Positions 8,390 through 17,531 of a DNA stretch of 64,000 nucleotides are shown here, in pieces. This DNA comes from Amycolatopsis vastitatis (GTDB taxonomy: Bacteria > Actinomycetota > Actinomycetes > Mycobacteriales > Pseudonocardiaceae): positions 240,015 through 304,014 of the forward strand of contig NZ_NMUL01000038.1 of assembly GCF_002234595.1 (NCBI RefSeq), written 5' to 3'. Every line of letters begins with the position of its first letter. The first letter of the stretch is position 1. A program made the position numbers and the translations under genes. The notes below the pieces were generated by a model. It was given only the letters and a program-made list of their open reading frames with translations, was not told the DNA's origin and made no database searches.

Positions 8390-10350
8390 GCAGGCGATGT
8401 AGCGACCGGAGGCCGTCCAGCGACTCTCAAACGTGCGAATATTGATCCGGGCACAGTCTCGGCAGCCCATCGGCTTCACACCTACCCACCGAGCCTGTCC
8501 ACAATGACGACCACGGACTCTGTCGACACCGGGGGCAAGCCCCCCAGATGCGCGATAATCGTCGGGGAACCAGGCAATCGGTGTCCTGGAGTTCAGGTCG
8601 CCGGCGTCGACCACTGCCTTGCGCACCTGGACCCAACGCAACTCGACACCTTCCTTTCGGAGCTGTCCCCTGGAGCCGACCTCGACGTTCGCTATACCAC
8701 CCTCGATTCAGAGTTGATCAACCGGCTCACGCAGGCTGTCACACCACCCGAGTCACCTCCAAGGCCGCAACTTGGTCGCGCTGACTTCCGTGGCGCGACG
8801 TTCACCGGAGGCGCCTACTTCACCGACACGACCTTCACTAAGAACACCTCCTTCGACGACGCGACCTTCACCGAGAACGCCTATTTCAGCAGGACGACTT
8901 TCGCCCTGCACGCCTCCTTCGACGACGCGACCTTCACCAAGAACGCCTACTTCCGCGACGCGACCTTCACCAAGAACGCCCACTTCACCAGCACGACCTT
9001 CACCAAGAACGCCCACTTCACCAGCACGACCTTCACCAAGAACGCCCACTTCGTTGGCGCGACCTTCACCAACAACGCCTACTTCGACGGCGCGACGTTC
9101 ACCGAGAACGCCTCCTTCGCCCGCACAACCTTCACCAACAACGCCTACTTCAGGGGGACAATCTTTCCCCGGTGCGAGCGCCTGGGCCCACTGACGGCCG
9201 ACCGGCTGGACGTCCGTGGGGCACAGTTCGGGGTCGCGGTCGTCGTCGAGGCCGAAGCCGGCGAGGTCTCTTGCCAGCGGGCGCGATTTTCCGGAGGCGT
9301 GGAACTGCGTTTCCGACATAGCCGGGTCGATCTCGCCGAAGTCTTGTTTGGCGCTGCCTCCTCCCTCGGCCCGTCAGCGACAGCACTCGCTACAGAAGCG
9401 CAGGTCAAGAGCTGGCGTGAGAAGAACAGTTCCATTGACCACCGTCCGGTATTGATGTCTCTTCGCGGGACCGACGTGTCAGAACTGGCACTGACCGACG
9501 TTGACCTGCGATGGTGTCGCTTCGCGGGGGCGCATCACCTGGACAAGCTGCGCATCGAGGGCGACAGTCCGTTCCCGCAGTCGCCGCGGCGAGTGCGGGC
9601 CTTGTGGCATCCCAGACGGCAGGTGATATTCGAGGAGCATCCATGGCGAGCTAGATGGAAGCCGACGTCAGGGTGGCTTGCTTCTGAGCCGTTCGATACC
9701 GAGCAGGTGGAGCAGGTTGGGCCGAACCGGCTGGCGGCGTTGTATCGCTCGTTGCGTAAGGCGCTGGAGGACGGCAAGAACGAGGCCAACGCCGGGGACT
9801 TCTACTTCGGTGAGCAAGAGGCCCGCCGACGTGCTGCCGGAACGTCCCCCGTCGAGCGGGCGGTGCTCTGGGCTTACTGGCTGATCTCCGGGTACGGGCA
9901 GCGCGCATCACGCGCCGTCACCGCGCTCGTCGGGGTAGTCGCCGTACTGGCTGTCGTACTGATCACCTGTGGCCTGCCCGCAGCTGGCCCGACGTCGCAG
10001 TTAACGACAGTGACTCGCGTAACCCCTGGCGGCGGCCAGGAGACCGTTACTACCTCCACAGACGTTGCGCCACAGCTGCCGCCAGGCAATGCCCGGTGGA
10101 CCCTGGACCGTGTCGATACTTCGGTGCGCGTCGCGCTGGGAGCGGTCGTGTTCCGCGACGCCGGCCAGAAACTGACAACAGCAGGAATCTGGACGGTCAT
10201 GGTGGCTCGTTTCGTCGGCCCGATCCTGCTCGCCCTGGCTGCCCTCGCCGTACGCGCCCGGGTAAAACGATGACAGACCGCAACGACCTTCTGATCCCTA
10301 GTTTCGCATCGACCTGTGGATAGTCGGCGACCTGGGCGTCAGGCTGCACA
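8390..10350 (+). repeat. Right copy of ~2 kb duplication
   Basis: Counterpart of 3630-5720 (see there). The start region, N-terminal Cys/His motif, linker, both membrane segments and the stop-proximal ATGACAGACCG are retained. The repeat region is shorter by about four 11-residue coils than in the left copy. Confidence 0.8.
8504..10273 (+). CDS. Membrane-anchored pentapeptide-repeat protein (paralog 2)
   Basis: 589 aa, closely similar to paralog 1 throughout. It keeps C-x10-C-x10-C-x2-H (~residues 15-40), 11-residue pentapeptide units such as ATFTKNAHFTS (~89-222), the DFYFGEQEARRR linker and two C-terminal membrane spans (~470-494 and ~563-583). The repeat block is about four coils shorter, so the beta-helix length is the main difference between paralogs. 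Near-identical units in a row (NAHFTS/TTFTK) show recent coil duplication. Its own upstream region is duplicated too, suggesting independent transcription. Confidence 0.87.
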   Translation: MTTTDSVDTGGKPPRCAIIVGEPGNRCPGVQVAGVDHCLAHLDPTQLDTFLSELSPGADLDVRYTTLDSELINRLTQAVTPPESPPRPQLGRADFRGATFTGGAYFTDTTFTKNTSFDDATFTENAYFSRTTFALHASFDDATFTKNAYFRDATFTKNAHFTSTTFTKNAHFTSTTFTKNAHFVGATFTNNAYFDGATFTENASFARTTFTNNAYFRGTIFPRCERLGPLTADRLDVRGAQFGVAVVVEAEAGEVSCQRARFSGGVELRFRHSRVDLAEVLFGAASSLGPSATALATEAQVKSWREKNSSIDHRPVLMSLRGTDVSELALTDVDLRWCRFAGAHHLDKLRIEGDSPFPQSPRRVRALWHPRRQVIFEEHPWRARWKPTSGWLASEPFDTEQVEQVGPNRLAALYRSLRKALEDGKNEANAGDFYFGEQEARRRAAGTSPVERAVLWAYWLISGYGQRASRAVTALVGVVAVLAVVLITCGLPAAGPTSQLTTVTRVTPGGGQETVTTSTDVAPQLPPGNARWTLDRVDTSVRVALGAVVFRDAGQKLTTAGIWTVMVARFVGPILLALAALAVRARVKR

Positions 10351-10479
10351 GGTGGCCGCGAACAGTGCAACTTAGCTCGAGCGATCAGCATTTGGTGGAC
10401 CGGAACGTGAACCGAGGTCCACGTTCCGACCGCCCCTACGACTGCGTGAACCCGAGCATCGCCCGGATCCTCGCGACCG

Positions 10480-10932
10480 CTAGCGGTGCTCGCCGTCTGC
10501 GGACGCCTCGCGAATGGTGATGTGGATCGGACCGAGGTCGACGCGGGAAACTCCGGTGAGCAGCACCGTGCCGGCTGCCAGCCCAGCAAGCGCCCCGAAA
10601 ATGACCACTGCCCTGCAGGTATGAGCGGTGCTGGTCAGGATCTGACTAGCCAAGGTAAGCAGGCCATGCCGCTCGGCGGACCGCTCATCCTGCTCGGGAA
10701 GTGCTTCGCGGACGGTACTGTTGATCTTGATTGACCGTCGGTCGCCTGACGGGGACGAGTCGCCGTGCCGCGCTGGTAACCGCGGCTTTCCTCGACGTAT
10801 GCATGATCGAGTACGACAAATCGGCACCGTGGCCGAGTTCCTCGACTGGTTTGACATCGTCGTCGGGGTCCGCCGACCACCCGCCCGCCAGGGGGCCGGC
10901 GCCCGGATTAGTCCCTCGTCGTCCCCGGACAC
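10480..10932 (-). CDS. Putative small membrane protein (start uncertain)
   Basis: Only the C-terminal ~80 residues look genuine: a polar helix with REALPEQDERSAERHG, one membrane span (AVVIFGALAGLAAGTVLL) and a short tail VDLGPIHITIREASA. The upstream 70 residues are Arg/Pro-rich and look like read-through of non-coding DNA, and no good start with a ribosome site is visible. It may be a 5'-degraded gene at the island edge. No function can be given. Confidence 0.35.
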   Translation of the reverse strand: MSGDDEGLIRAPAPWRAGGRRTPTTMSNQSRNSATVPICRTRSCIRRGKPRLPARHGDSSPSGDRRSIKINSTVREALPEQDERSAERHGLLTLASQILTSTAHTCRAVVIFGALAGLAAGTVLLTGVSRVDLGPIHITIREASADGEHR

Positions 10933-10962
10933 GCATCCTTAGGATGCACGGCGAACCTTCGA

Positions 10963-11187
10963 CTACAGACGGCCTAGGCGACCGTCGTCAGCCTGACCAG
11001 CCGAGACTTCAACCCATGACGGCCGGTCGCGAAGCGTGCTCGCCGTGAGCACGCGTGCTTCCTCGAACTCACCGGGTCGACGCTCGTAGATCACGGTCAT
11101 GTCGGGCAGGACGTGCCAGCGGTCGACGGCGCCGGACTGGCCGGCGACGACGTACGTGGTCGCCTCGGTGAGATCGGGCTTATCCAT
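10963..11187 (-). CDS. Hypothetical protein, 74 aa
   Basis: A short acidic protein beginning MDKPDLTEATTYVVAG and containing DRWHVLPDMTVIYERRPGEF, which reads like a compact beta-rich domain. I do not recognise a family. It stands alone between the island and the core chromosome, about 80 bp upstream of a 16-bp hairpin. Composition is coding-like but support is limited. Confidence 0.45.
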   Translation of the reverse strand: MDKPDLTEATTYVVAGQSGAVDRWHVLPDMTVIYERRPGEFEEARVLTASTLRDRPSWVEVSAGQADDGRLGRL

Positions 11188-11629
11188 GTGCGTGCTACCG
11201 CCGGCGATATCGGGTGGGTTTGGGTTCGAACTTCATCGCCTTCGTGACCATGACGCGCTCCTCGTGCGAGGCGTCGGGCAGGTACTTCCCCTACCTGCCC
11301 GACGCCTGGCCGAGCGTAGAACACATGTTCGACTGCCGCAAGTTGACGCAGGTCACGACCGCCACACGTTGCGGTAGCCGGAGCGGTCCGCGTACGGCAG
11401 AGCGAGGTGCTGAATCACCGACCAGATTCCTTGGGTGAAGCATGCCCAGGGAACGCCCGGGCCCCTCGCGGAATCCGGGTTGTATCGCGGGGGCCGAGCC
11501 CCAGGCCCACGGTGCCGCCCCTGCGAGCGGTGGTTCCGTTGTCCGTGGTCATTCGCCCGCCGTAGTGCGGGTTCAAAACGCACCGAGAAGCCGGGCATCA
11601 CCGCGCCGCCCCGGTCAGCCGTCAGCGCG
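11188..11629. other. Intergenic region with a strong hairpin
   Basis: 442 bp with no convincing gene. At 11269-11307 there is a perfect 16-bp inverted repeat (AGGCGTCGGGCAGGTA and its complement) around a 7-nt loop, a likely terminator or decayed repeat. The rest is GC-rich and featureless. It probably marks the transition from the island to core chromosome. Confidence 0.5.
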
Positions 11630-12273
11630 CTACGCCGCCTGCTTTGCGCGGGCCAGGTCCAGCCCCGGGCCACTCAAACGCTCGTACGCCGCCGGGCGGC
11701 CGGTCAGCAAAAGCAAGAAGCCTGCCGCCGGGCCTCTCACCTCCGGGCCTGTGCCCACCGCCCAATCCGCGTCCGAGGCGATCAAGCGCAACCCCGCCAA
11801 TTGTTTACGCGGGTTGAACGGGAACCGCAGCTTCCACAGGCTGCCCAGGCCCGCCACCGCGTCCTCCGGGGGCACCTCCGGCTCGCGGCCCAAGGCCAGC
11901 GCGATGTCCTGCGTATGCGTCAGCACGTCCATGATCGTCGAATCCGGGCCTGCACCCGGGGCCGGTGGCACTCTGCGCGAGGCCGCGTGGTCGCGCAACT
12001 GGGCCACCAGCGGGCCCGGCGGCTGGGCGGCCAGGCGCCGGGCCGATTCGCTGATCATGCGGTTGAACCTGCCCCTCGCGCGGAGCGCCTCGCGGAACCA
12101 GTCCCCCGCGCCGAACTGGGCGTTGCCCGCCAAGTGCGCGGCCACGTCGCGGATCCGCCAGCCGGTGCACAACGACGGCCGCTCCCAGTCCTGTTCGGGG
12201 AGATTCTCGAGGAGGTCCGCCAGCCGCAACCGGGCACGCTCCACTCCGGCCCACATCCGTGCTTCTTCCATGC
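11630..12273 (-). CDS. Maleylpyruvate isomerase-family/DinB-like mycothiol-dependent protein
   Basis: 214 aa from ATG 12273, preceded by AAGGA 7 nt upstream; longer starts add residues lacking similarity. The N-terminal helix bundle has the signature LCTGWRIRDVAAHLAGNAQ of the TIGR03083/DinB_2 family. A second part carries STIMDVLTHTQDIALALGR, with the His residues that would bind metal. Members catalyse mycothiol-dependent thiol transfer or isomerisation; the substrate is unknown. It is followed 80 bp on the left by non-coding DNA and stands downstream of the hydrolase gene on the same strand. Confidence 0.82.
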
Positions 12274-12355
12274 GGAGTCCTTGCCTCGGAGGAAAACCGG
12301 CCGACATCGAGCGTACGAGCGCGCCCCGGCGGCCGGTTGTCCCCGATTGCTGACC

Positions 12356-13119
<764 letters not shown>

Positions 13120-13123
<4 letters not shown>

Positions 13124-13926
13124 TTGAACGCTCCCGCGAACCGCGCCGCCCAGTCGGTGAACGGCTTCGGCGGGCGACCCAGTACCCGCTCGACGTCCGG
13201 GCTCACCTGCTGTTCCTCGGGCGTCGGCGTGCCGAGGATGTCCAGCGTCGCGTCCGCCACGTGCGGCGGCATGAAGCCCAGCAGCACCGACCGCGCTTCT
13301 TCCCGCGTCTGAGGCACGAACCGCACCGGCTCGCCCACGGCCTCGCCGATGGCCTCCGCCTGGTCGCGGGGCGTCACCGGGGACGGGCCCGTCAGCACAT
13401 ATGTCTTTCCCTCGTGCGACGCGTCGCGCAACGCGGCCGCCGCCACCGAGGCGATGTCCTCCGGGTCGATCACCGGCAACGCGACCTCGCCGAACGGCGC
13501 CGCGACCTCCCGGCGGGTGCGCACGCTTTCCGCCCACTGGAAGGCGTTCGACGCGAAGCCCGCCGGGCGCAGCGCTGTCCACTTCAGACCGGATGCCCGC
13601 ACCGCGTCCTCGAACACCGCCGGGAACCGTCCGGTTCCGACGCCCTGCGTCGACAGCAGCACCACCCGCGTCACGCCGGCGGCGCGCGCCCGCGCCAGCA
13701 CCGGCTCCAGCGTCCCCCGGAAGTCTCCCGGCACCATCAGGAAGACCGCCGACACGCCTTCGAAAGGCAGCGTCGAAGGGTCGGCCAGATCTCCTTGGCG
13801 GGCAAGGACTCCCGCCGGCACTTCCTCGATCCGGCGGGACACCGCCGTCACTTCTTCTCCTGCCGCGGCCAAGATTCGCACCAGCGGCTGCCCGACGTTT
13901 CCCGTCGCTCCCATCACCATGATCAT
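13120..13926 (-). CDS. NmrA-family NAD(P)-binding oxidoreductase
   Basis: 268 aa from ATG 13926. The Rossmann motif is VMGATGNVGQPLV at the very N-terminus. A Ser in LLSTQGVG and the following TALRPAGFASNAF are typical of atypical SDR/NmrA proteins lacking a strict YxxxK. It forms a coupled operon with the downstream hydrolase. It is divergent from the HxlR regulator at 13994, and the shared 67-bp gap contains a palindrome, so redox or electrophile control by that regulator is likely. Confidence 0.9.
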
Positions 13927-13954
13927 GGGAACGACGTTACCTTCCTGGGTATAG

Positions 13955-13964
13955 TAGGTACCTA
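13955..13964. promoter_or_regulatory. Palindrome in HxlR/NmrA divergent promoter
   Basis: Perfect 10-bp palindrome TAGGTACCTA, extended by the TATAG before it, in the 67-bp gap between the divergent genes. Spacing fits an HxlR operator overlapping both promoters. Inference only. Confidence 0.5.
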
Positions 13965-13993
13965 GAGGAAAGTATTGGCTGGAGGCCCCGAAA

Positions 13994-14371
13994 GTGACCG
14001 AGACCACACCCGAGCTGGCCTGCCCGATCGCCCCGGTCGTCGACATCGTCTTCAGCCGCTGGACGACGCCGATCCTGTGGACGCTCAACGAGTTCGGGCG
14101 GCAGCGGTTCGTGGAGCTGGAACGCCGCATCGCCACGATCACGCCGAAGGTGCTCACCCAGCGGCTGCGGCAGCTGGAGCGCGACGGCCTCGTCGTGCGC
14201 ACCTACCACGCCGAGGTTCCGCCGCGGGTGGAGTACGAGATCAGCGAACTGGGCCGCAGCCTCGGCCCGTTGTTCGCCGGCCTCGCCGAGTGGTCGCCCA
14301 ACCTCGGCCGGGTCGAGGCGGCGCGCGCGGACTACGACGCCCGCGAACGCCGCCCCGGCCGAGCCGGCTAG
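13994..14371 (+). CDS. HxlR-family winged-helix transcriptional regulator
   Basis: 125 aa. It has the family Cys near the N-terminus (ACPIAP, residue ~11), then a winged helix with RFVELERRIATITPKVLTQR and the wing LVVRTYHAEVPPRVEYE. HxlR proteins commonly sense aldehydes, disulfide stress or quinones via that Cys. It is divergent from the NmrA/hydrolase operon, which is its probable target. Its stop overlaps by 4 bp with that of the convergent alpha-galactosidase gene. Confidence 0.92.
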   Translation: MTETTPELACPIAPVVDIVFSRWTTPILWTLNEFGRQRFVELERRIATITPKVLTQRLRQLERDGLVVRTYHAEVPPRVEYEISELGRSLGPLFAGLAEWSPNLGRVEAARADYDARERRPGRAG

Positions 14372-15936
14372 CCCGACACGTCCACGTAGTCGAGGTTCGC
14401 CGGGCCGTCGGCCGTCGTCGCGGTCAGCCGGACCGTGTGCGTTCCGGCGGCCAGGTTCACCGGCTGGGTGACCGTGCTCCACGTCGTCCAGGCGCCGGTC
14501 GCCGGGAACGGCACGCCGGTGGCCACCACCGTGCCGTCGACCGAGATGTCCACCGGACGGGCCGCCGCCGTGCCGTTCGCGTAGCCGAACGCCAGCGCCG
14601 ACGCCGGCCCGTTCACCTGCCACTCGACGTAGCTGCCGACGGCGTTGGCGCCGTTCGCGAAGCCGGTTCCCGAGAAACCCGCGTGGTTCGCGTCGATCGT
14701 GCCGCCGGTCGACAGGGAAGCGGATTCGGCTTCGTAGCGGGTCGAGCCACCGGCACGGGACACGCGGTACAGCACGGTCGCGTGCGAAGGCACCGAGGCG
14801 CTGATGGTGCCCGTGGTCGTCCGAGTCGCCTTGCTCCACAGGTCTTTCAGCGTGTAAGAGGACGCGCTGCCGATCCCCGTCGCCGAAGCCGAAGTGCTGA
14901 TCGTCGCCGTCGCGGACGTCTCGTTGGACAGCGCCACCGCGCGGTCGCCGTTGGAGAGAACCTTGCTGTAGACGACCAGGCCGGAGTTCGCGCTCAGCAC
15001 GGTCGCCTGCTTGCCCAGCGTGTCCTGGTCGAGCGCGATGACGTCGGTGTTCTTCAGGATCGCGAAGTTGTCGTCCGACACCTTCCGCAGGTCACTGCCG
15101 ATCAGCAGCGGCGCCGCCATCATGGCCCAGAGGCTGAAGTGCGTGCGGTACTCCGCCGCGGTCATCCCGCCGTTGCCGACCTCGAGCATGTCCGGGTCGT
15201 TCCAGTGCCCGGGTCCGGCGTACTGCGCGAGGCCGCGGTTGGTCTGCGCCTTGCCGATCATGCTCGACCACTTGTCGGAGATGTCGCCGGTGGTGCGCCA
15301 CAGGTTGCCGACCGGCGCGGCCCAGGTCCACGGCTTGTTCTGGCCCCACTCGCAGATCGAGTACGCGATGGCGCGGCCGGACTTCGCCAGCGCGTCCCGC
15401 ATCGCCTTGTACCGCTGCTGCGCGTCGACGCCCTGGTTGTTGCAGTTGTCGTACTTCAGGTAGTCGACACCCCAGGAGGCGAACAGGTTCGCGTCCTGCT
15501 GCTCGTGGTCCAGCGCGCCGGGGAAACCCGCCTTGTTGCAGGTCTTCGTGCCGGCGCTGGTGTAGATGCCGAACTTCAGGCCCTTGCCGTGCACGTAGTC
15601 GGCGAGTGCCTTGATGCCGTTGGGAAAGCGTGCCGGGTCGGGCACCAGGTTGCCCGCCGAGTTGCGCGACGGCAGCGCCCAGCAGTCGTCGATGTTGACG
15701 TAGGTGTAGCCCGCGTCCTTGAGGCCCTTCGAGACGAAGATGTCCGCGATGCCCTTGATCATCGCCTCGTTGAACTCCGCGCGGCACTGCGTGGAGTTCC
15801 AGTTGTTGAAGCCCATCGGTGGCGTGCGCAGCAGGCCGTTTTCGAGGGCGAGCGCCTCGGATTGGCACACGACGAGACCACTTGCCGCGATCGCGAGCGT
15901 GGCGGCCGCGCTCGCGATGCGTCGAAATAAGGACAT
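14368..15936 (-). CDS. Secreted GH27 alpha-galactosidase with C-terminal carbohydrate-binding module
   Basis: 522 aa from ATG 15936, with GGGAG just upstream. A signal peptide (RRIASAAATLAIAASGLVV) precedes a (beta/alpha)8 domain beginning TPPMGFNNWN. The nucleophile Asp is in YLKYDNCN and the acid/base Asp in WNDPDMLE, both in standard GH27 contexts. A beta-sandwich follows, then a C-terminal CBM35/CBM6-like module (EAESASLSTGGT ... DYVDVSG). The enzyme should release terminal alpha-galactose outside the cell. An inverted repeat upstream may be a sugar-repressor operator. Confidence 0.95.
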   Translation of the reverse strand: MSLFRRIASAAATLAIAASGLVVCQSEALALENGLLRTPPMGFNNWNSTQCRAEFNEAMIKGIADIFVSKGLKDAGYTYVNIDDCWALPSRNSAGNLVPDPARFPNGIKALADYVHGKGLKFGIYTSAGTKTCNKAGFPGALDHEQQDANLFASWGVDYLKYDNCNNQGVDAQQRYKAMRDALAKSGRAIAYSICEWGQNKPWTWAAPVGNLWRTTGDISDKWSSMIGKAQTNRGLAQYAGPGHWNDPDMLEVGNGGMTAAEYRTHFSLWAMMAAPLLIGSDLRKVSDDNFAILKNTDVIALDQDTLGKQATVLSANSGLVVYSKVLSNGDRAVALSNETSATATISTSASATGIGSASSYTLKDLWSKATRTTTGTISASVPSHATVLYRVSRAGGSTRYEAESASLSTGGTIDANHAGFSGTGFANGANAVGSYVEWQVNGPASALAFGYANGTAAARPVDISVDGTVVATGVPFPATGAWTTWSTVTQPVNLAAGTHTVRLTATTADGPANLDYVDVSG

Positions 15937-15975
15937 GCGCACTCCCGGAGGTGGAGACATCAGAGGTCTTCACCA

Positions 15976-15998
15976 GTTAGTAAAGAGTCCTGCCTAAC
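15976..15998. promoter_or_regulatory. Inverted repeat upstream of alpha-galactosidase
   Basis: GTTAG and CTAAC half-sites separated by 13 bp, about 40 bp upstream of the gene start. Arrangement is compatible with a repressor operator, but the half-sites are short. Confidence 0.3.
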
Positions 15999-16055
15999 CG
16001 GGAGTCAAGAGACGATGTATCAGATATGAAATCGGGTTTCCGCTGGCCGGGACGC

Positions 16056-16502
16056 CTACTCCGTCACCTTCCGGGCCGTGGCCATCGCGCGTTCGGTCTC
16101 CCAGAACGCCCGCATCGACGTCACCAGGCCGTCTTCGCGGACGCGGTAGACGAAGACCCCGTCGGTGTCGACGCGGTAGCCGCCCGGCAGGTACGTCGTG
16201 ATCGTGCCGACGTTGGCCACCTCGTCGCCCGCCGCGTGCGAGTCGCGGATGACGAACTCGAAGCGCTCCACGTTGGCGATGGTCATGTCCCAGAACGCGC
16301 TGAGCCCCTCGCGGCCGTGGTGCCCCTTGCCCTCGGCGTCGAACATCGACGGCCCGACCGGGTCCTCCACCACCCCGTCGGGCGCGAAGAGCGCCAGCCA
16401 GGCCTCCTTGTCCCCCGCCGTCGCCGCGGTCATCGAGGCGAACGCCGCCCGCCGCGCCGGCGGCTGCTCCGCCGTGGTGTCCCAGCTGACCTGCACGCCC
16501 AT
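16056..16502 (-). CDS. SnoaL/NTF2-like (ketosteroid-isomerase fold) protein
   Basis: 148 aa. The cone-shaped alpha+beta barrel is indicated by FASMTAATAGDKEAWLALF, PDGVVEDPVGPS and a terminal RAFWETERA helix. Such proteins act as small isomerases, hydratases or folding partners. It starts 5 bp after the stop of the LLM oxidoreductase and carries GAGGAG as ribosome site, so the two are one operon. With the KstR-like operator upstream, a role in steroid or lipid catabolism is plausible but unproven. Confidence 0.85.
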   Translation of the reverse strand: MGVQVSWDTTAEQPPARRAAFASMTAATAGDKEAWLALFAPDGVVEDPVGPSMFDAEGKGHHGREGLSAFWDMTIANVERFEFVIRDSHAAGDEVANVGTITTYLPGGYRVDTDGVFVYRVREDGLVTSMRAFWETERAMATARKVTE

Positions 16503-16507
16503 GGAAG

Positions 16508-17383
16508 TCACTCCTCGAACTTGGCGATGATTTCGGCCCCGAACTTGCGGATCGCTTCGAGCTTCGGCCCGACCGGCGCGTCGAACCCGACGCCGTCGAA
16601 CACCCACGGCATGGTGATGACGTCCGTGACGCCGGCTTCGGCCTGCTCGCGGTAGCCGTCGAGGCCGAACTTGTCGATGCAGACGGCCTGGTACTCGAAC
16701 GGGTCGCCGGCGCGGCCGTGCTCGGCCAGCAGCTCCTTGAGCCGGGCGATGGTGTCGCGCAGCTCGTCGAGCTTCATCATCGCCGACGACCAGCCGTCGG
16801 CGACCCGCGCGGCGCGCTTCAGCGCGACTTCGGTGTGGCCACCGATGTAGAACGGCACCCGCGTCGGCGGCGCGGGGCTCATCTGGATCTTGTCGAAGTC
16901 GTAGAACTCGCCGTGGAACTCGACCATGCCGCCACCGAGGATCAGCCGCAGCACCTCGATCGCCTCGTCGACGCGCTTGCCACGCCGCTCGAACGGCACG
17001 CCGCAGTACTCGAACTCCTGCGGCAGCCAGCCGACGCCGAGCCCGAGGCCGAACCGGCCGCCGGTGAGCACCGCGGCCGAGCCGACCTGACGCGCCAGCA
17101 GCACCGGGTTGCGCGAGCCGAGCTTGAGCACCGACGTGTAGAAGCGGATCCGGCTGGTGACCGCGCCCATCGCCGCCGTCGCGACGAGCGGGTCCACCCA
17201 GGGCGTCTCCGCGGTCCAGAACCGGCTGCCGTCGGGCGTGTACGGGTAGTCCGTGTCCACCGTCTCGGCGTAGAAGAGCGAGTCGGGCAGGGCAATGGAG
17301 GCGAAGCCGGCCTCTTCGGCGGCCCGGGCGAGCTCGCCCAGCTGATCGAGGGGGTTCATCGCGATCGACAGGGTGAACTTCAT
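16508..17383 (-). CDS. F420-dependent LLM-class oxidoreductase
   Basis: 291 aa, the usual length for TIGR03619-type luciferase-like F420 enzymes. The TIM barrel begins MKFTLSIAMNPLDQLGELAR. It contains LWTAETPWVDP-like substrate loop sequence, LARQVGSAAVLTGGRFGLGL and GVGWLPQEFEYCGVPFERRG, the family signatures for cofactor phosphate binding. It transfers hydride between F420H2 and an unknown substrate. It is first in an operon with the SnoaL protein. An operator-like palindrome lies 9-26 bp upstream of the ATG. Confidence 0.9.
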   Translation of the reverse strand: MKFTLSIAMNPLDQLGELARAAEEAGFASIALPDSLFYAETVDTDYPYTPDGSRFWTAETPWVDPLVATAAMGAVTSRIRFYTSVLKLGSRNPVLLARQVGSAAVLTGGRFGLGLGVGWLPQEFEYCGVPFERRGKRVDEAIEVLRLILGGGMVEFHGEFYDFDKIQMSPAPPTRVPFYIGGHTEVALKRAARVADGWSSAMMKLDELRDTIARLKELLAEHGRAGDPFEYQAVCIDKFGLDGYREQAEAGVTDVITMPWVFDGVGFDAPVGPKLEAIRKFGAEIIAKFEE

Positions 17384-17391
17384 GAGGACGA

Positions 17392-17409
17392 ACTATAACG
17401 TGTTCTAGT
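17392..17409. promoter_or_regulatory. KstR-like operator upstream of the LLM/SnoaL operon
   Basis: The palindrome reads ACTA-t-AAC-gt-GTT-c-TAGT. On the minus strand its core TAGAACACGTTATA fits the KstR pattern TnnAACnnGTTnnA. Position just upstream of the start codon suits repression. The assignment to KstR rather than another TetR regulator is inference. Confidence 0.5.
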
Positions 17410-17531
17410 TTTTTCGGCCAGGTCTTCCGGTGGCCCTGATCACCCGCCGGGAACCCACCGCGTAGCGTCCGCGTTGTCCGAATCAAAGGTGACCATTCGT
17501 CACCGAGCCGCGAACTTCCTGGGAGTTGTCC

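Larger units (their letters stand above)
1501..10350. mobile_element. Integrated accessory island at tRNA-Pro (right end uncertain)
   Basis: The block begins at the tRNA-Pro 3' end and holds integrase, excisionase, two pentapeptide-repeat membrane proteins, a NACHT NTPase and a tRNA-Ala-like fragment. Its genes are AT-richer than the flanking core, and intergenic stretches such as 3333-3440 are clearly so. No replication or transfer gene is present, so it is either a mobilisable cargo island or the remnant of a larger element. The right boundary is set at the end of the second duplicated segment only for convenience; no direct repeat of the tRNA end was found. Confidence 0.45.

Noticed and set aside
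1524..10400. Second copy of the tRNA-Pro 3' end (attR)
   Set aside because: No repeat of the T-arm/acceptor sequence was found by eye up to 12 kb, so no attR is claimed.
13975..15930. Long plus-strand frame opposite the alpha-galactosidase
   Set aside because: Low-complexity Arg/Ala/Gly sequence, antisense to a clear GH27 enzyme.
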